A stretch of 64,000 nucleotides of DNA, taken from an uncultured bacterium (GTDB taxonomy: Bacteria; Bacteroidota; Bacteroidia; Chitinophagales; Chitinophagaceae). Positions 1 through 8,422 of the stretch are shown one piece after another (within the stretch, counting starts at the first letter, position 1; the number at the start of each line of letters is the position of its first letter). The notes beneath the pieces were generated by a model. It saw only the letters and a program-made list of their open reading frames with translations, ran no database searches and was not told the DNA's origin. The DNA lies in the NCBI GenBank assembly GCA_903826405.1, contig CAIKEH010000008.1, forward strand, positions 62,001-126,000, given 5' to 3'. Both the position numbers and the translations under genes were made by a program.

Positions 1-1
1 A

Positions 2-1864
2 CAGCCTTCCCTAAGTGAAGTACACGGGTCAGTGGACACGACAAGAAAACGCATGTCCGGGTGGAAACGCATGTTCGCTTTTTTCGGACCAGCCTACCTG
101 GTGAGTGTAGGCTATATGGATCCCGGTAACTGGGCAACCGATCTGGCCGCAGGCAGCAGGTACGGATATACCCTCATCTGGGTGCTTTTGATGAGCAATG
201 GCATGGCTATCCTCCTGCAAGGTTTGGCCAGTAGACTGGGGATCGTAGCGGGCATAGACCTTGCGCAGGCCAACCGGGAAACCTATCCGAGAAAAGTCAA
301 TATCATTTTATATGCATTAGCAGAGATTGCCATTGTGGCCTGCGATCTGGCTGAAGTGTTGGGCATGGCCATAGGTCTTCATCTGCTTACTGGCATCAGT
401 CTGGCATGGGGTGTCGGTATCACAGCCCTGGACACCTTCCTGTTGCTATTCCTGCAGCGCTTCGGCATACGGAGGATGGAAGCCTTCATCATTACACTCG
501 TTGCCATAGTGGGTGTTGCATTTTTCATCGAGATATGGATGGCCTCACCTTCACCTTATGAAGTCGCTTCAGGCTTCATCCCTCGTATTCCCGATGACCA
601 GGCACTGTATATAGCCATAGGCATAATCGGTGCCACTGTGATGCCCCACAACCTCTACCTTCATTCCGCGCTCGTACAAACGCGTAAAATAAGCAGAGAT
701 GAAAAAGGGGTCAGGCAGGCGATCAGATGGAATATGATTGACAGCAGCATCGCCCTGAATCTCGCATTCTTCGTCAATGCAGCCATCCTCGTGCTTGCAG
801 CGACCGTTTTCTTCAAGAATGGAAAGACCGTCGTAGAGATTCAGGATGCTCATGCCATGCTGGCCCCACTCTTGGGATCTTCTCTCGCCTCCAAGCTTTT
901 CGCGATAGCCTTGATAGCGGCTGGACAAAGCTCAACAGTAACCGGCACCCTGGCCGGTCAGATCGTGATGGAAGGGTACCTTCACCTCCGAATCAACCCC
1001 TGGATGAGGCGCATGGCCACTAGGTTGCTTGCCATCATTCCTGCGGTTTTTGCCATTCTGATGTTCGGAGACAGTCAAGTGGGCCGACTGCTCATTTTCA
1101 GCCAGGTGGTACTGAGCCTGCAGTTGGGCTTCGCAGTGATCCCTTTGATCATTTTCGTCAGCAACAAAAAGAAAATGGGCATTTATCGGATAAACAAAAT
1201 CACACAGGTATTTTCCTGGCTCGTTGCCTTTCTGCTCGTGTGGCTCAATCTAAGATTGGTTTATTCCCTTGCATCAGAAAGATTCCATGACCCTTCTGCA
1301 ACCATTACGGAATGGCTGATCATTGCCACGGCATTTTTCTTCATCGGTCTCCTTATTTATATCACCGTCTACCCATTCCTGAGATCCCGAAAAGAAGAAA
1401 GGAGCACCACCATCCACTCGAAAGACTCACCGGGACTTAGTCTTGATCTTCCACGTTATGCTCGTATAGCCGTAGCCGTGGATTTCAGCAAGTACGATGA
1501 GCGGCTCATCGCTCACGCGGTTTCACTCGGAGGAAAGGATACACACTACATCCTGATCCATGTAGTGGAAAGCGTATCAGCACGGATCCTCCGTGAACAT
1601 AGTGATGATCTGGAGACCAGACATGATCAGGAACGCATAGACAGGTATCGTGCTCACTTGGAAGGTCTGGGATTCCCGGCTACCGCCAAATTGGGTTTTC
1701 GCGATCGTGCTGCTGAGATAGCACGCTTAGTGGTTGAAGAAAAAGGAGATCTCTTGGTGATGGGCTCGCATGGTCACAAAGGATTGCAGGACTGGTTGCA
1801 CGGGGAAACCGTGGAATCGGTCAGGCACGCACTCCGCATACCCGTTCTTGTTGTGAATACCTGA
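2..1864 (+). CDS. mntH: Nramp-family divalent metal transporter fused to a C-terminal UspA domain (5' partial)
   Basis: Proton-coupled Mn2+/Fe2+ importer of the inner membrane. Counting from the first in-window start-like codon (GTG at 32), the Nramp metal-site motifs are D30-P-G-N33 in TM1 and M204-P-H-N207 in TM6, followed by further hydrophobic helices to about residue 455. From about residue 475 a universal stress protein domain follows, with the phosphate-binding signature G-S-H-G, nine residues, G-E-T near the C-terminus. The frame stays open from base 2 up to the GTG and reads a leader like the N-terminus of Bacteroidota homologs, so the real start probably lies outside the window and GTG 32 is not the start. 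Nramp-UspA fusions are known in Bacteroidota; that the UspA part senses nucleotide or stress is inference. Confidence 0.9.
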   Translation, partial: QPSLSEVHGSVDTTRKRMSGWKRMFAFFGPAYLVSVGYMDPGNWATDLAAGSRYGYTLIWVLLMSNGMAILLQGLASRLGIVAGIDLAQANRETYPRKVNIILYALAEIAIVACDLAEVLGMAIGLHLLTGISLAWGVGITALDTFLLLFLQRFGIRRMEAFIITLVAIVGVAFFIEIWMASPSPYEVASGFIPRIPDDQALYIAIGIIGATVMPHNLYLHSALVQTRKISRDEKGVRQAIRWNMIDSSIALNLAFFVNAAILVLAATVFFKNGKTVVEIQDAHAMLAPLLGSSLASKLFAIALIAAGQSSTVTGTLAGQIVMEGYLHLRINPWMRRMATRLLAIIPAVFAILMFGDSQVGRLLIFSQVVLSLQLGFAVIPLIIFVSNKKKMGIYRINKITQVFSWLVAFLLVWLNLRLVYSLASERFHDPSATITEWLIIATAFFFIGLLIYITVYPFLRSRKEERSTTIHSKDSPGLSLDLPRYARIAVAVDFSKYDERLIAHAVSLGGKDTHYILIHVVESVSARILREHSDDLETRHDQERIDRYRAHLEGLGFPATAKLGFRDRAAEIARLVVEEKGDLLVMGSHGHKGLQDWLHGETVESVRHALRIPVLVVNT

Positions 1865-1880
1865 TTGATATTGATTGTTT

Positions 1881-1916
1881 TTTGAGCTCGAGAAAATCTG
1901 AAAAGGGTTACATTTG
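1881..1916 (+). promoter_or_regulatory. Putative Bacteroidota-type promoter of icd
   Basis: TAcaTTTG at 1909-1916 matches the TAnnTTTG -7 consensus exactly. TTTG at 1881-1884 may be the -33 element, but the 24-base spacer is longer than the usual 19-21. It predicts a leader of about 29 bases before icd. Confidence 0.5.
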
Positions 1917-1948
1917 CATCCTTAACAGATCACCCTAAACTGACCCCC

Positions 1949-3178
1949 ATGGTATCAAAGATCAAAGTGGCAAATCCGGTCGTGGAACTGGATGGCGATG
2001 AAATGACTCGCATCATCTGGAAATTCATCAAGGAAAAATTGATCCTCCCCTATCTCGAACTCGATATCAAATATTACGACCTTGGCGTGGAATACCGGGA
2101 TCAGACCAATGATCAAGTGACCATCGATGCCGCCAATGCCATACTTCAATATGGAGTGGGTATCAAATGCGCAACCATCACACCTGATGAAGGACGCGTC
2201 ACCGAATTCAATCTCAAACAGATGTGGAAAAGCCCCAACGGCACGATCCGCAACATACTCGACGGCACCGTGTTCCGCGAACCCATCGTGATCAAGAACA
2301 TACCCAGATTGGTCACTACCTGGGACCGGCCAATCATCGTTGGCCGTCACGCCTTCGGCGACCAATACCGAGCTACAGACTTCGTCGTTCCCGGAAAAGG
2401 CAAATTGACGATCAAGTTCGAAGGCGAAGATGGCAAGATGATCGAGCATGAAGTATATCAATTCAAAGGCGGAGGCGTGGCCCTTGCTATGTACAATACC
2501 GACGAAAGCATCCGCGGCTTTGCCCGCAGTTGCATGAATCTGGCAATTCAAAAAGAATGGCCCTTGTATCTCAGCACCAAAAACACCATCCTCAAGAAAT
2601 ATGATGGCCGATTCAAGGATATCTTCGAAGAAATTTTCAATGCTGAATTCAAGTCGGCATTCGAAGCCAAAGGAATTACCTATGAGCATCGACTGATCGA
2701 CGACATGGTCGCCAGCGCCATGAAGTGGAACGGAGGTTTCATCTGGGCCTGCAAAAACTATGATGGCGACGTTCAGAGCGATTCTGTGGCTCAGGGATAC
2801 GGTTCACTTGGACTCATGACCTCTGTACTCGTTACGCCCGATGGCAATACCATGGAGGCCGAGGCGGCACATGGCACTGTTACCCGCCACTACCGCGATC
2901 ACCAAAAAGGTAAACCCACCAGCACCAATCCGATCGCCTCCATCTTTGCTTGGACACGTGGTCTCGCATTCCGTGGTAAGAAGGACGGCAATAATGAACT
3001 GATCAACTTTGCAGAAACCTTGGAAAAAGTGTGCATCGAGACCGTCGAAAGTGGCAAGATGACCAAAGATCTGGCCGTATGCATACACGGCAACAAGGTG
3101 AACCATGGTGAACACTATCTCTATACAGAGGAATTCCTCGACGCGATCGACAATAACCTGAAGGCTGCATTAGCTTGA
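1949..3178 (+). CDS. icd: NADP-dependent isocitrate dehydrogenase (eukaryotic-like, homodimeric type)
   Basis: Converts isocitrate to 2-oxoglutarate, CO2 and NADPH in the TCA cycle. At 409 residues it matches the type II (IDH1/IDP-like) subfamily rather than the E. coli type: it opens with a [11 protein letters not shown] block, has substrate-binding segments S-P-N-G-T-I-R and R-H-A-F-G-D-Q-Y, and the cofactor segment [11 protein letters not shown] near residue 310. It is full length, starts with ATG and stands alone, with its own -7 element upstream. It supplies 2-oxoglutarate for the glutamine synthetase encoded later in the window; that link is functional, not genetic. Confidence 0.97.
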   Translation: MVSKIKVANPVVELDGDEMTRIIWKFIKEKLILPYLELDIKYYDLGVEYRDQTNDQVTIDAANAILQYGVGIKCATITPDEGRVTEFNLKQMWKSPNGTIRNILDGTVFREPIVIKNIPRLVTTWDRPIIVGRHAFGDQYRATDFVVPGKGKLTIKFEGEDGKMIEHEVYQFKGGGVALAMYNTDESIRGFARSCMNLAIQKEWPLYLSTKNTILKKYDGRFKDIFEEIFNAEFKSAFEAKGITYEHRLIDDMVASAMKWNGGFIWACKNYDGDVQSDSVAQGYGSLGLMTSVLVTPDGNTMEAEAAHGTVTRHYRDHQKGKPTSTNPIASIFAWTRGLAFRGKKDGNNELINFAETLEKVCIETVESGKMTKDLAVCIHGNKVNHGEHYLYTEEFLDAIDNNLKAALA

Positions 3179-3361
3179 CCGCAAGAGTATTGATGGCCAT
3201 TTGCGCCGGGCAATTGGAAGTATGCAGTTATCTTGTACAGGAAATTCAAACCGTCCTGTATTCGCCCAAGCATGACCTGCTGTCCAGGTAAATTGGATAT
3301 TGACCCCTGCAGAAACTTTGCTGAACTGATTTTTTGAAAAGGAAAAAATTGGGGAAGAAAG

Positions 3362-3436
3362 TGGGCTGTATAGGAGTCGAACCTATGACCTCGACAACGT
3401 CAATGTCGCGCTCTAAACCAACTGAGCTAACAGCCC
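3362..3436 (-). tRNA. tRNA-Val (anticodon GAC)
   Basis: The minus strand folds into a full 75-base cloverleaf: 7-bp acceptor GGGCTGT/ACAGCCC, D stem GCTC/GAGC, anticodon stem CGACA/TGTCG with loop TTGACGT giving anticodon GAC, T stem ATAGG/CCTAT with loop TTCGACT, discriminator A. No CCA is encoded after the discriminator, so it must be added enzymatically. It stands alone between icd and an outer-membrane protein gene. Confidence 0.97.
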
Positions 3437-3462
3437 ATCCGGCCATATGGCCTTGTGGACGG

Positions 3463-3470
3463 CAAATATA
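3463..3470 (-). promoter_or_regulatory. Putative -7 element of tRNA-Val
   Basis: The minus strand reads TATATTTG here, an exact TAnnTTTG match 27 bases upstream of the tRNA 5' end. No clear TTTG -33 partner is seen at the expected distance. Confidence 0.4.
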
Positions 3471-3518
3471 ACCCCCATTGGCAGAATGCCGAAAAAAAAC
3501 TGACTTCCCTTTCCTCCA

Positions 3519-3549
3519 CTCATCGGGATTTAGTACAAATCCCGATGAG
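3519..3549. repeat. 13-bp perfect inverted repeat upstream of the outer-membrane barrel gene
   Basis: CTCATCGGGATTT at 3519-3531 and its exact complement at 3537-3549 flank the 5-base loop AGTAC. The right arm ends three bases before a candidate -33 element (TTGG 3553-3556). No immediate U-run follows on either strand, so it is not an obvious terminator; it could be an operator or the insulating hairpin of a small transcript. Confidence 0.65.
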
Positions 3550-3552
3550 GTA

Positions 3553-3586
3553 TTGGCTTTTTTCCCATTAGTGGGACTTACTTTTA
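3553..3586 (+). promoter_or_regulatory. Putative promoter of the outer-membrane barrel gene
   Basis: TTGG (3553-3556), a 22-base spacer and TActTTTA (3579-3586) resemble the Bacteroidota -33/-7 pair with one mismatch in each box. The spacer itself contains a small inverted repeat, TCCCA-TTAG-TGGGA. The predicted leader is about 22 bases. Confidence 0.4.
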
Positions 3587-3611
3587 CAGTCTAACTAAAA
3601 ACCTATCGGTC

Positions 3612-4229
3612 ATGAAAAAACGAATCCTTTTATTGAGCATCTTGGCAGTTCTCACCGCCTTTTCAGCTTCTGCTCAGTTCATTCTCGGAGCCCAGGCCTC
3701 TTATCTGAGCGGGAGCCCCAATGCGGGTACCCAATTCGGATTCGGTGCCCAGGGTAAGGTCAAATTGGGAAATCGGGTAGCTGTAGGCGGAATTTTCCGT
3801 ACCTGGCTCAGCAATACCAATACAACAGGAAGCGGTTCATCCGCTGTGGCCACTGCAGATGCCATGAGTCAGCTGGCAGGAACACTTGAACTTTTCCTGG
3901 GAAGCCATGTCGTGCAACCTTATATCGGAACGGATGCCGGTTTGTACTTCACGAATGTCCATGTGACCGGTGGTGCAGGCAGCAACAATATTGACCAGAC
4001 GAACAAGAAAACCTACTTCGGAGTATCTCCCAAGTTCGGAATCCAGTTCAATACCGGATTCATATCACCCTTCATCCAGGCACAGTACCACTGGCTTTTT
4101 GGTGGTGGACAGGATATCCTGATCCCCGGAGTAGGTGGAGCCCCTATCGATGCAAAGTCATACGATAAATTCTTGACTCTCGATGCTGGCATCCTTTTCC
4201 AGATCGGACGTATAGGCGGGAAAAAATAA
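3612..4229 (+). CDS. Small outer-membrane beta-barrel protein, unknown ligand
   Basis: 205 residues. A clear Sec signal peptide (two Lys, a Leu/Ile-rich core, A-S-A-Q cleavage site near residue 21) precedes a Gly/Ser/Asn-rich chain with alternating hydrophobic residues in about eight short strands, ending in a strand with L-D-A-G-I-L-F-Q-I-G-R. This pattern fits the OmpW/OprF-like 8-strand barrels (porin_OmpA_2/outer membrane beta-barrel domain) abundant in Bacteroidota. No catalytic or peptidoglycan-binding motif is visible, so the role may be structural. The gene stands alone, with a promoter upstream and a shared bidirectional terminator downstream. Confidence 0.8.
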   Translation: MKKRILLLSILAVLTAFSASAQFILGAQASYLSGSPNAGTQFGFGAQGKVKLGNRVAVGGIFRTWLSNTNTTGSGSSAVATADAMSQLAGTLELFLGSHVVQPYIGTDAGLYFTNVHVTGGAGSNNIDQTNKKTYFGVSPKFGIQFNTGFISPFIQAQYHWLFGGGQDILIPGVGGAPIDAKSYDKFLTLDAGILFQIGRIGGKK

Positions 4230-4249
4230 AACCTTCGGGTTGGTTCAAT

Positions 4250-4281
4250 AAAAAAGGGTGTATCCAGTACACCCTTTTTTT
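4250..4281. terminator. Bidirectional rho-independent terminator
   Basis: Stem GGGTGTA/TACACCC with loop TCCAG (4256-4274), flanked by six A on the left and seven T on the right, so it can end both the barrel gene (+) and the proline dehydrogenase gene (-). Confidence 0.9.
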
Positions 4282-4289
4282 ATTGTATA

Positions 4290-5528
4290 TCAGGATAAGT
4301 TCTCCCGTCGTTTCATTTCCTTTCGGATGAGCGTAAGTTCACGGCCGGTCTGACCGGTCATGGAACTATTTTCCTGGGCCCGTCGCATCAAATAAGGTAC
4401 AACATCACTTATTGGGCCAAAGGGCAGGTATTTGCTGACGCTGAATCCGGAGCTGGCCAGATTGAACGTGATATGGTCACTCATTCCGAATAATTGCGAA
4501 AAATGTATATTAGGATGTCGATGATCAAGTTCCCTTTCATCCATCAGCCGAGTTGCGTAAAGGTTACTGTGGTCATTATGCGATGCTACAATAATCGATA
4601 CAGTCCCTATCGCTTCGATGCACAACCGTATAGCTTCATTGTAATCCCGATCCGTGGATTCCTTATCCGGTTGTATCGGAGAAGGGTACTTCCGCTCCTG
4701 CGCTCGTTGCCTTTCCTTCTCCATATATGCGCCACGAACCAGTTTGACCCCTAATATGAATCCACGTACTTTGGCCGCTTCGATAGAATCCCGAAGAAAG
4801 CTCAATCGATCGTGACGGTATAATTGAAGGGTATTGAAGATCACCGCCTTGCTTCTGTTGTACCGGTCCATCATCATCATGCTGAGCACGTCAACGGGAT
4901 CCTGTATCCATGTCTCTTCCGCATCGATGAGAACTCCCACCCCTTTTGCAATTGCAGCACTGCAGATCCTGTCCAGCCTTTCCTCAAGTCTTTTCCATTC
5001 TTCCTGCTCTGCAGCACTACAGGAATCTAGTCCCTGCTGGAATCGACTCATCAATGTGCCTGCATTCTCCTCCACGGAACGATCAAGTTTTTCAAGCAGT
5101 CCAAGACGTGAAATACCCGTGACCTTGATGCTCATGAAAGGTATATTCCTTTGTGTGGATGCATAGTTGATCACCCGAATGAATTCACCACAGGCATGTT
5201 CAAAAGAGGATTCACTGCTTTCACCACCTTCCACGCCATAATCCAGAATGACTTCCACCTGGAATTCGCCCAATTTTTGAGCGACAGGTGCTGTCTCTTC
5301 CAATGTTTCTCCTCCAACGAATTGACCGAAGATCGTTTTGCGGATCAGCCCTTTTATCGGTAGGCCGATCCGAATGGCCCAAGGTGTGATCCGTGTACCC
5401 AGATCCACCAGCCACCCATATCGCATGGTTGAAAATAGCCAGTTCGCCTTAGAGAGCTCACGATCGGACTTGTAAGCGAAGGCATTCGCGGTATTGTCGA
5501 AGTTGACTTTACTGGAAATGGTTGGCAT
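4290..5528 (-). CDS. Proline dehydrogenase (monofunctional, FAD-dependent)
   Basis: Oxidises L-proline to pyrroline-5-carboxylate, passing electrons to FAD and the quinone pool. The 412-residue chain matches the (beta/alpha)8 PRODH family: FAD/substrate segments V-K-L-V-R-G-A-Y-M-E and A-S-H-N-D near the middle to C-terminal part, and the signature Y-L-P-F-G-P followed by Y-L-M-R-R-A-Q-E-N, whose paired arginines bind the proline carboxylate. There is no P5C dehydrogenase domain, so it is not a bifunctional PutA. It lies alone between two convergent/divergent plus-strand genes. ProC, which runs the opposite reduction, is encoded at 46980. Confidence 0.93.
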   Translation of the reverse strand: MPTISSKVNFDNTANAFAYKSDRELSKANWLFSTMRYGWLVDLGTRITPWAIRIGLPIKGLIRKTIFGQFVGGETLEETAPVAQKLGEFQVEVILDYGVEGGESSESSFEHACGEFIRVINYASTQRNIPFMSIKVTGISRLGLLEKLDRSVEENAGTLMSRFQQGLDSCSAAEQEEWKRLEERLDRICSAAIAKGVGVLIDAEETWIQDPVDVLSMMMMDRYNRSKAVIFNTLQLYRHDRLSFLRDSIEAAKVRGFILGVKLVRGAYMEKERQRAQERKYPSPIQPDKESTDRDYNEAIRLCIEAIGTVSIIVASHNDHSNLYATRLMDERELDHRHPNIHFSQLFGMSDHITFNLASSGFSVSKYLPFGPISDVVPYLMRRAQENSSMTGQTGRELTLIRKEMKRRENLS

Positions 5529-5547
5529 GATGACCGGTTGATGCCGT

Positions 5548-5555
5548 CAAAGATA
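5548..5555 (-). promoter_or_regulatory. Putative -7 element of the proline dehydrogenase gene
   Basis: The minus strand reads TATCTTTG, an exact TAnnTTTG match 20 bases before the start codon, predicting a leader of about 16 bases. No good -33 box lies at 19-21 bases; a CAAA (5569-5572) is only 13 bases away. Confidence 0.5.
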
Positions 5556-5717
5556 ATTCATCCTGAAGCAAAGTAATATGACGGCTCATTTCTTTCAGGT
5601 ATTCGACCCCGATATATCCTTGCATAAGATCACCACAGCGAAACGGCATGGTCAATTGATACTCATGGTTTTCTCATCGTAAAAAATGGCGTATATTGTA
5701 TGACAATTCCCTATATC

Positions 5718-6815
5718 ATGACCATTACCCAAACCGAGATCTTCAAACTCACCATCCCGATGGAACCCTTCGTGATCGCCACGGAGACATGTTACTACAC
5801 GCAGAATATATTCATCAGGATCCATACAGATTCAGGTCTGGTAGGGATGGGCGAATGCTCCGCTTTCCCATTGCTTGTAGGCGAAACACAAAATACCTGT
5901 TTTGAGGTAGCCAAGGATTTCGCCCGCATGCTGAAGGGGAAAGACCCCCTTGACATTCCTGCAAGGATGAAGGAACTCAACACTTATATCGCTTTCAACA
6001 CGACGATCAAGTCGGCCTTCGATATTGCATTCCATGACCTCAAGGCAAAAGCTGCAGGGGTCCCGCTGTTCAAGATACTCGGCGGACGAAAGAAGACCAT
6101 ACAAACCGATCTCACTATCGGTATCGATACTCCTGAAAGTATGGAAGAGACAGCCAGGGAGTTCATCCGAAATGGTGTAAAGATCATCAAGGTCAAGTTG
6201 GGTAAAAATGGCGATGAAGATGTGGAAAGGGTACGCCTGATCCGTGGTGCAGTGGGACCGGAGATCGGATTAAGGGTAGATGCCAATCAGGGTTGGGAAT
6301 ATGAAGAAGCGATCAGGACGCTGAATGCCATAGCACCTTATGACATACAGTTCTGTGAACAGCCAATACATCACCATTTCGATCAACTCCTACCGGAATT
6401 ACGTAAACGTTCTGCTGTCAAGATCATGGCAGATGAGAGTGTGTTCAATCACCATGATGCCGAACGTCTCATCCAAGCTGGTGCGGTCGATTACATCAAT
6501 ATCAAGCTGGCTAAATCCGCTGGTATATTGGGAGGCCTTGCCATCGCTGAAACAGCTGCGAAATATGGTATCCCCTGCATGCTGGGAGGCATGGTGGAAT
6601 CAAGACTTGCGCTCACAGCCAAGGTGCACATGGCCATGTCGCATGACAATATCCACTTTTATGATCTGGACACCTGTCTGCTTGGCCAATTGGAAGATCC
6701 GGTCACAGGGGGTGCAGTGTACACTAACTATTTTCTGGATGTGCCTGATGGAGCCGGACTGGATGCGGACATACAAGCAACATTCCTAGAAACCTGTGAA
6801 TCTGTCATTATTTAA
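5718..6815 (+). CDS. Enolase-superfamily dipeptide epimerase (L-Ala-D/L-Glu epimerase-like)
   Basis: Likely epimerises dipeptides from peptidoglycan or diet in the cytoplasm. The muconate-lactonizing-type barrel is intact: catalytic K-x-K in V-K-L-G-K, metal ligands in V-D-A-N-Q-G-W, F-C-E-Q-P and A-D-E-S, the second catalytic Lys in N-I-K-L-A-K-S-A-G, and the capping G-G-M-V-E-S. An in-frame ATG at 5700 exists, but a -7-like TATATTGT at 5692-5699 would put the transcription start inside or after it, and homologs start near the M-T-I-T-Q residues, so ATG 5718 (365 residues) is preferred. A hot-dog thioesterase follows 23 bases later. The exact dipeptide specificity cannot be read from the sequence. 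Confidence 0.88.
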   Translation: MTITQTEIFKLTIPMEPFVIATETCYYTQNIFIRIHTDSGLVGMGECSAFPLLVGETQNTCFEVAKDFARMLKGKDPLDIPARMKELNTYIAFNTTIKSAFDIAFHDLKAKAAGVPLFKILGGRKKTIQTDLTIGIDTPESMEETAREFIRNGVKIIKVKLGKNGDEDVERVRLIRGAVGPEIGLRVDANQGWEYEEAIRTLNAIAPYDIQFCEQPIHHHFDQLLPELRKRSAVKIMADESVFNHHDAERLIQAGAVDYINIKLAKSAGILGGLAIAETAAKYGIPCMLGGMVESRLALTAKVHMAMSHDNIHFYDLDTCLLGQLEDPVTGGAVYTNYFLDVPDGAGLDADIQATFLETCESVII

Positions 6816-6838
6816 TCAACGGTCTTCACCGAAACGCC

Positions 6839-7357
6839 ATGAACATGGATCCGAAAACATCTTCTGAAAGTCTGGTGATCATGACGGAACTCGTCCTGCC
6901 GAACGACACCAACACGTTTGGAAATCTCATGGGTGGTCGGTTGATGTACTGGATGGATATCGCCGCTGCACTTGCCTCCGGAAAGCATTGCAACTCCCCG
7001 GTTGTCACTGTATCTGTGGATAACCTCTCTTTTGAAGCTCCCATCAAACTGGGAAACGTAGTGCATATCGAGGCCCGTGTTTGCAGGGCATTTCAAACAT
7101 CCATGGAAGTACATCTCAAGGTATGGGGGGAAGACCTCACACAACAATACAGATACAAAAGCAATCAGGCATTCTATACTTTCGTTTCACTCGACCCCAA
7201 CGGTAAGCCCAGATCTGCCCCACCGATCATTCCTGAAACAGAAGAAGAGAAAGTGCTTTATGAAGGCGCCCTCCACAGAAGACAGGTTCGTCTCATACTC
7301 AGTGGCAAGATGAAACCTGAAGAAGCACCCGAACTGAAGGCCCTTTTTTTCAAGTAA
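6839..7357 (+). CDS. Acyl-CoA thioesterase (hot-dog fold, YciA/ACOT type)
   Basis: Hydrolyses acyl-CoA to free acid and CoA. The 172 residues carry the 4HBT family pattern: L-P-N-D-T-N-T-F-G-N-L-M-G-G followed by the helix with W-M-D (the Asp being the usual catalytic position) near residue 40, then T-V-S-V-D-N-L-S-F strands. Chain length suggests the hexameric single-domain form, with a C-terminal extension of about 40 residues. It sits 23 bases after the epimerase gene, probably in one transcript, although no metabolic link is obvious. A second start codon lies two codons downstream. Confidence 0.88.
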   Translation: MNMDPKTSSESLVIMTELVLPNDTNTFGNLMGGRLMYWMDIAAALASGKHCNSPVVTVSVDNLSFEAPIKLGNVVHIEARVCRAFQTSMEVHLKVWGEDLTQQYRYKSNQAFYTFVSLDPNGKPRSAPPIIPETEEEKVLYEGALHRRQVRLILSGKMKPEEAPELKALFFK

Positions 7358-7562
7358 GAAATTAAAGAACTTCGCTCATCAAGGGGAAAATACACCGCAT
7401 TCACGCTTGCACTACAATCAACTCCAAAGCTGACATTTGCCGGGGTTGCGGGGATTAGCCATATGAAAACATTCTTCTTGTGACGGCAAGTAGTCACCTC
7501 CGCATGGTGGAAACGACCACGATATATTAGCTCCATTTTCAAATGATCTATTCTTCAATAAG

Positions 7563-8318
7563 TCAAAGGTGATGATGCCTGCCTTTGAGCATATACTCCC
7601 GGCTTTGTTCAATGGCTTCCATGACCTGATCGAGTATCACGTCCAAAGGGGAATCATAGTCGATCTGCAGAGGTTCCTTGAACCTGACGGAAAGAAGGGA
7701 ACCTTTCTTCTTGAACTTGAGTCCTTTCCTATTGAAAGCTCGCCAAAAACCATTGATGACCACGGGTACCACAATAGGCTTGTTATCCTTGATGATATGA
7801 GCTGTTCCTTTTCTACCAGGCGCGAACGGTCGCGTTGTCCCTTGCGGGAAAGTGATCACCCAACTGGATCGCAAGGCATCTTGGATCTTGTCCGTATCCT
7901 TTTGATCCACATCCCTCTTGACCTCCTGTCCGTCTGCACGCCAGGTACGCTTAACAGTTATCGCTCCCGCCAATGCAAATATGCGGCTGAGCAAACTTCC
8001 TTTCATCGTTTCTTCGGCTGCGATGAAAAACACATTGGAAAAGGGATTCAGGAGGTAATAAGGCACGCCAAGTCGATTATGCTTCCCCCATTTCACAGCA
8101 CAGAAAATATGCAGGAAGGTAATGACGTCCGCAAAATAGGTCTGATGATTGCTGACGAATAGTACATTTTTCCTGGGAAGTGAACGCAGGTGCTCCGTTC
8201 CGGAAATATTAAGCTTGTTTACGATGGCAAGCCCGGGGTAGGAAAATATGCCAACGACGCCATAGATCAATTTACGAAGAGGGTTGAATGAGGTCAGGCT
8301 CCCGGGAAAAGCTGTCAT
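7563..8318 (-). CDS. PlsC-like 1-acyl-sn-glycerol-3-phosphate acyltransferase (variant motifs)
   Basis: Membrane-associated acyltransferase of glycerophospholipid (or related lipid) synthesis, 251 residues. The N-terminal hydrophobic segment (about 16-35) precedes motif I, N57-H58-Q-T-Y-F-A-D64. The spacing from His to Asp is five residues instead of the usual four, and motif III reads F157-P-Q-G-T instead of F-P-E-G-T. Both differences appear intrinsic rather than sequencing errors because the frame is intact; similar motif I sequences occur in Bacteroidota homologs as far as I recall. The acceptor may therefore differ from lysophosphatidate. It is divergent from the HAD phosphatase gene; a possible -7 element TATATTGC lies on the minus strand at 8346-8353. 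Confidence 0.85.
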   Translation of the reverse strand: MTAFPGSLTSFNPLRKLIYGVVGIFSYPGLAIVNKLNISGTEHLRSLPRKNVLFVSNHQTYFADVITFLHIFCAVKWGKHNRLGVPYYLLNPFSNVFFIAAEETMKGSLLSRIFALAGAITVKRTWRADGQEVKRDVDQKDTDKIQDALRSSWVITFPQGTTRPFAPGRKGTAHIIKDNKPIVVPVVINGFWRAFNRKGLKFKKKGSLLSVRFKEPLQIDYDSPLDVILDQVMEAIEQSREYMLKGRHHHL

Positions 8319-8422
8319 GTTCTTGTTTTGGCAAGTGTCGTTGTTGCAATATAAAAAAAAATCGTATCCTGCATCACATTAATGCATGGACAACCACTCC
8401 TAGCATAAACGACAAAACAAAA

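Noticed and set aside
1955..2689. 244-codon minus-strand open frame
   Set aside because: Antisense to icd, which is certain.
3246..3446. 66-codon minus-strand open frame
   Set aside because: Runs through the tRNA-Val gene, which accounts for the sequence.
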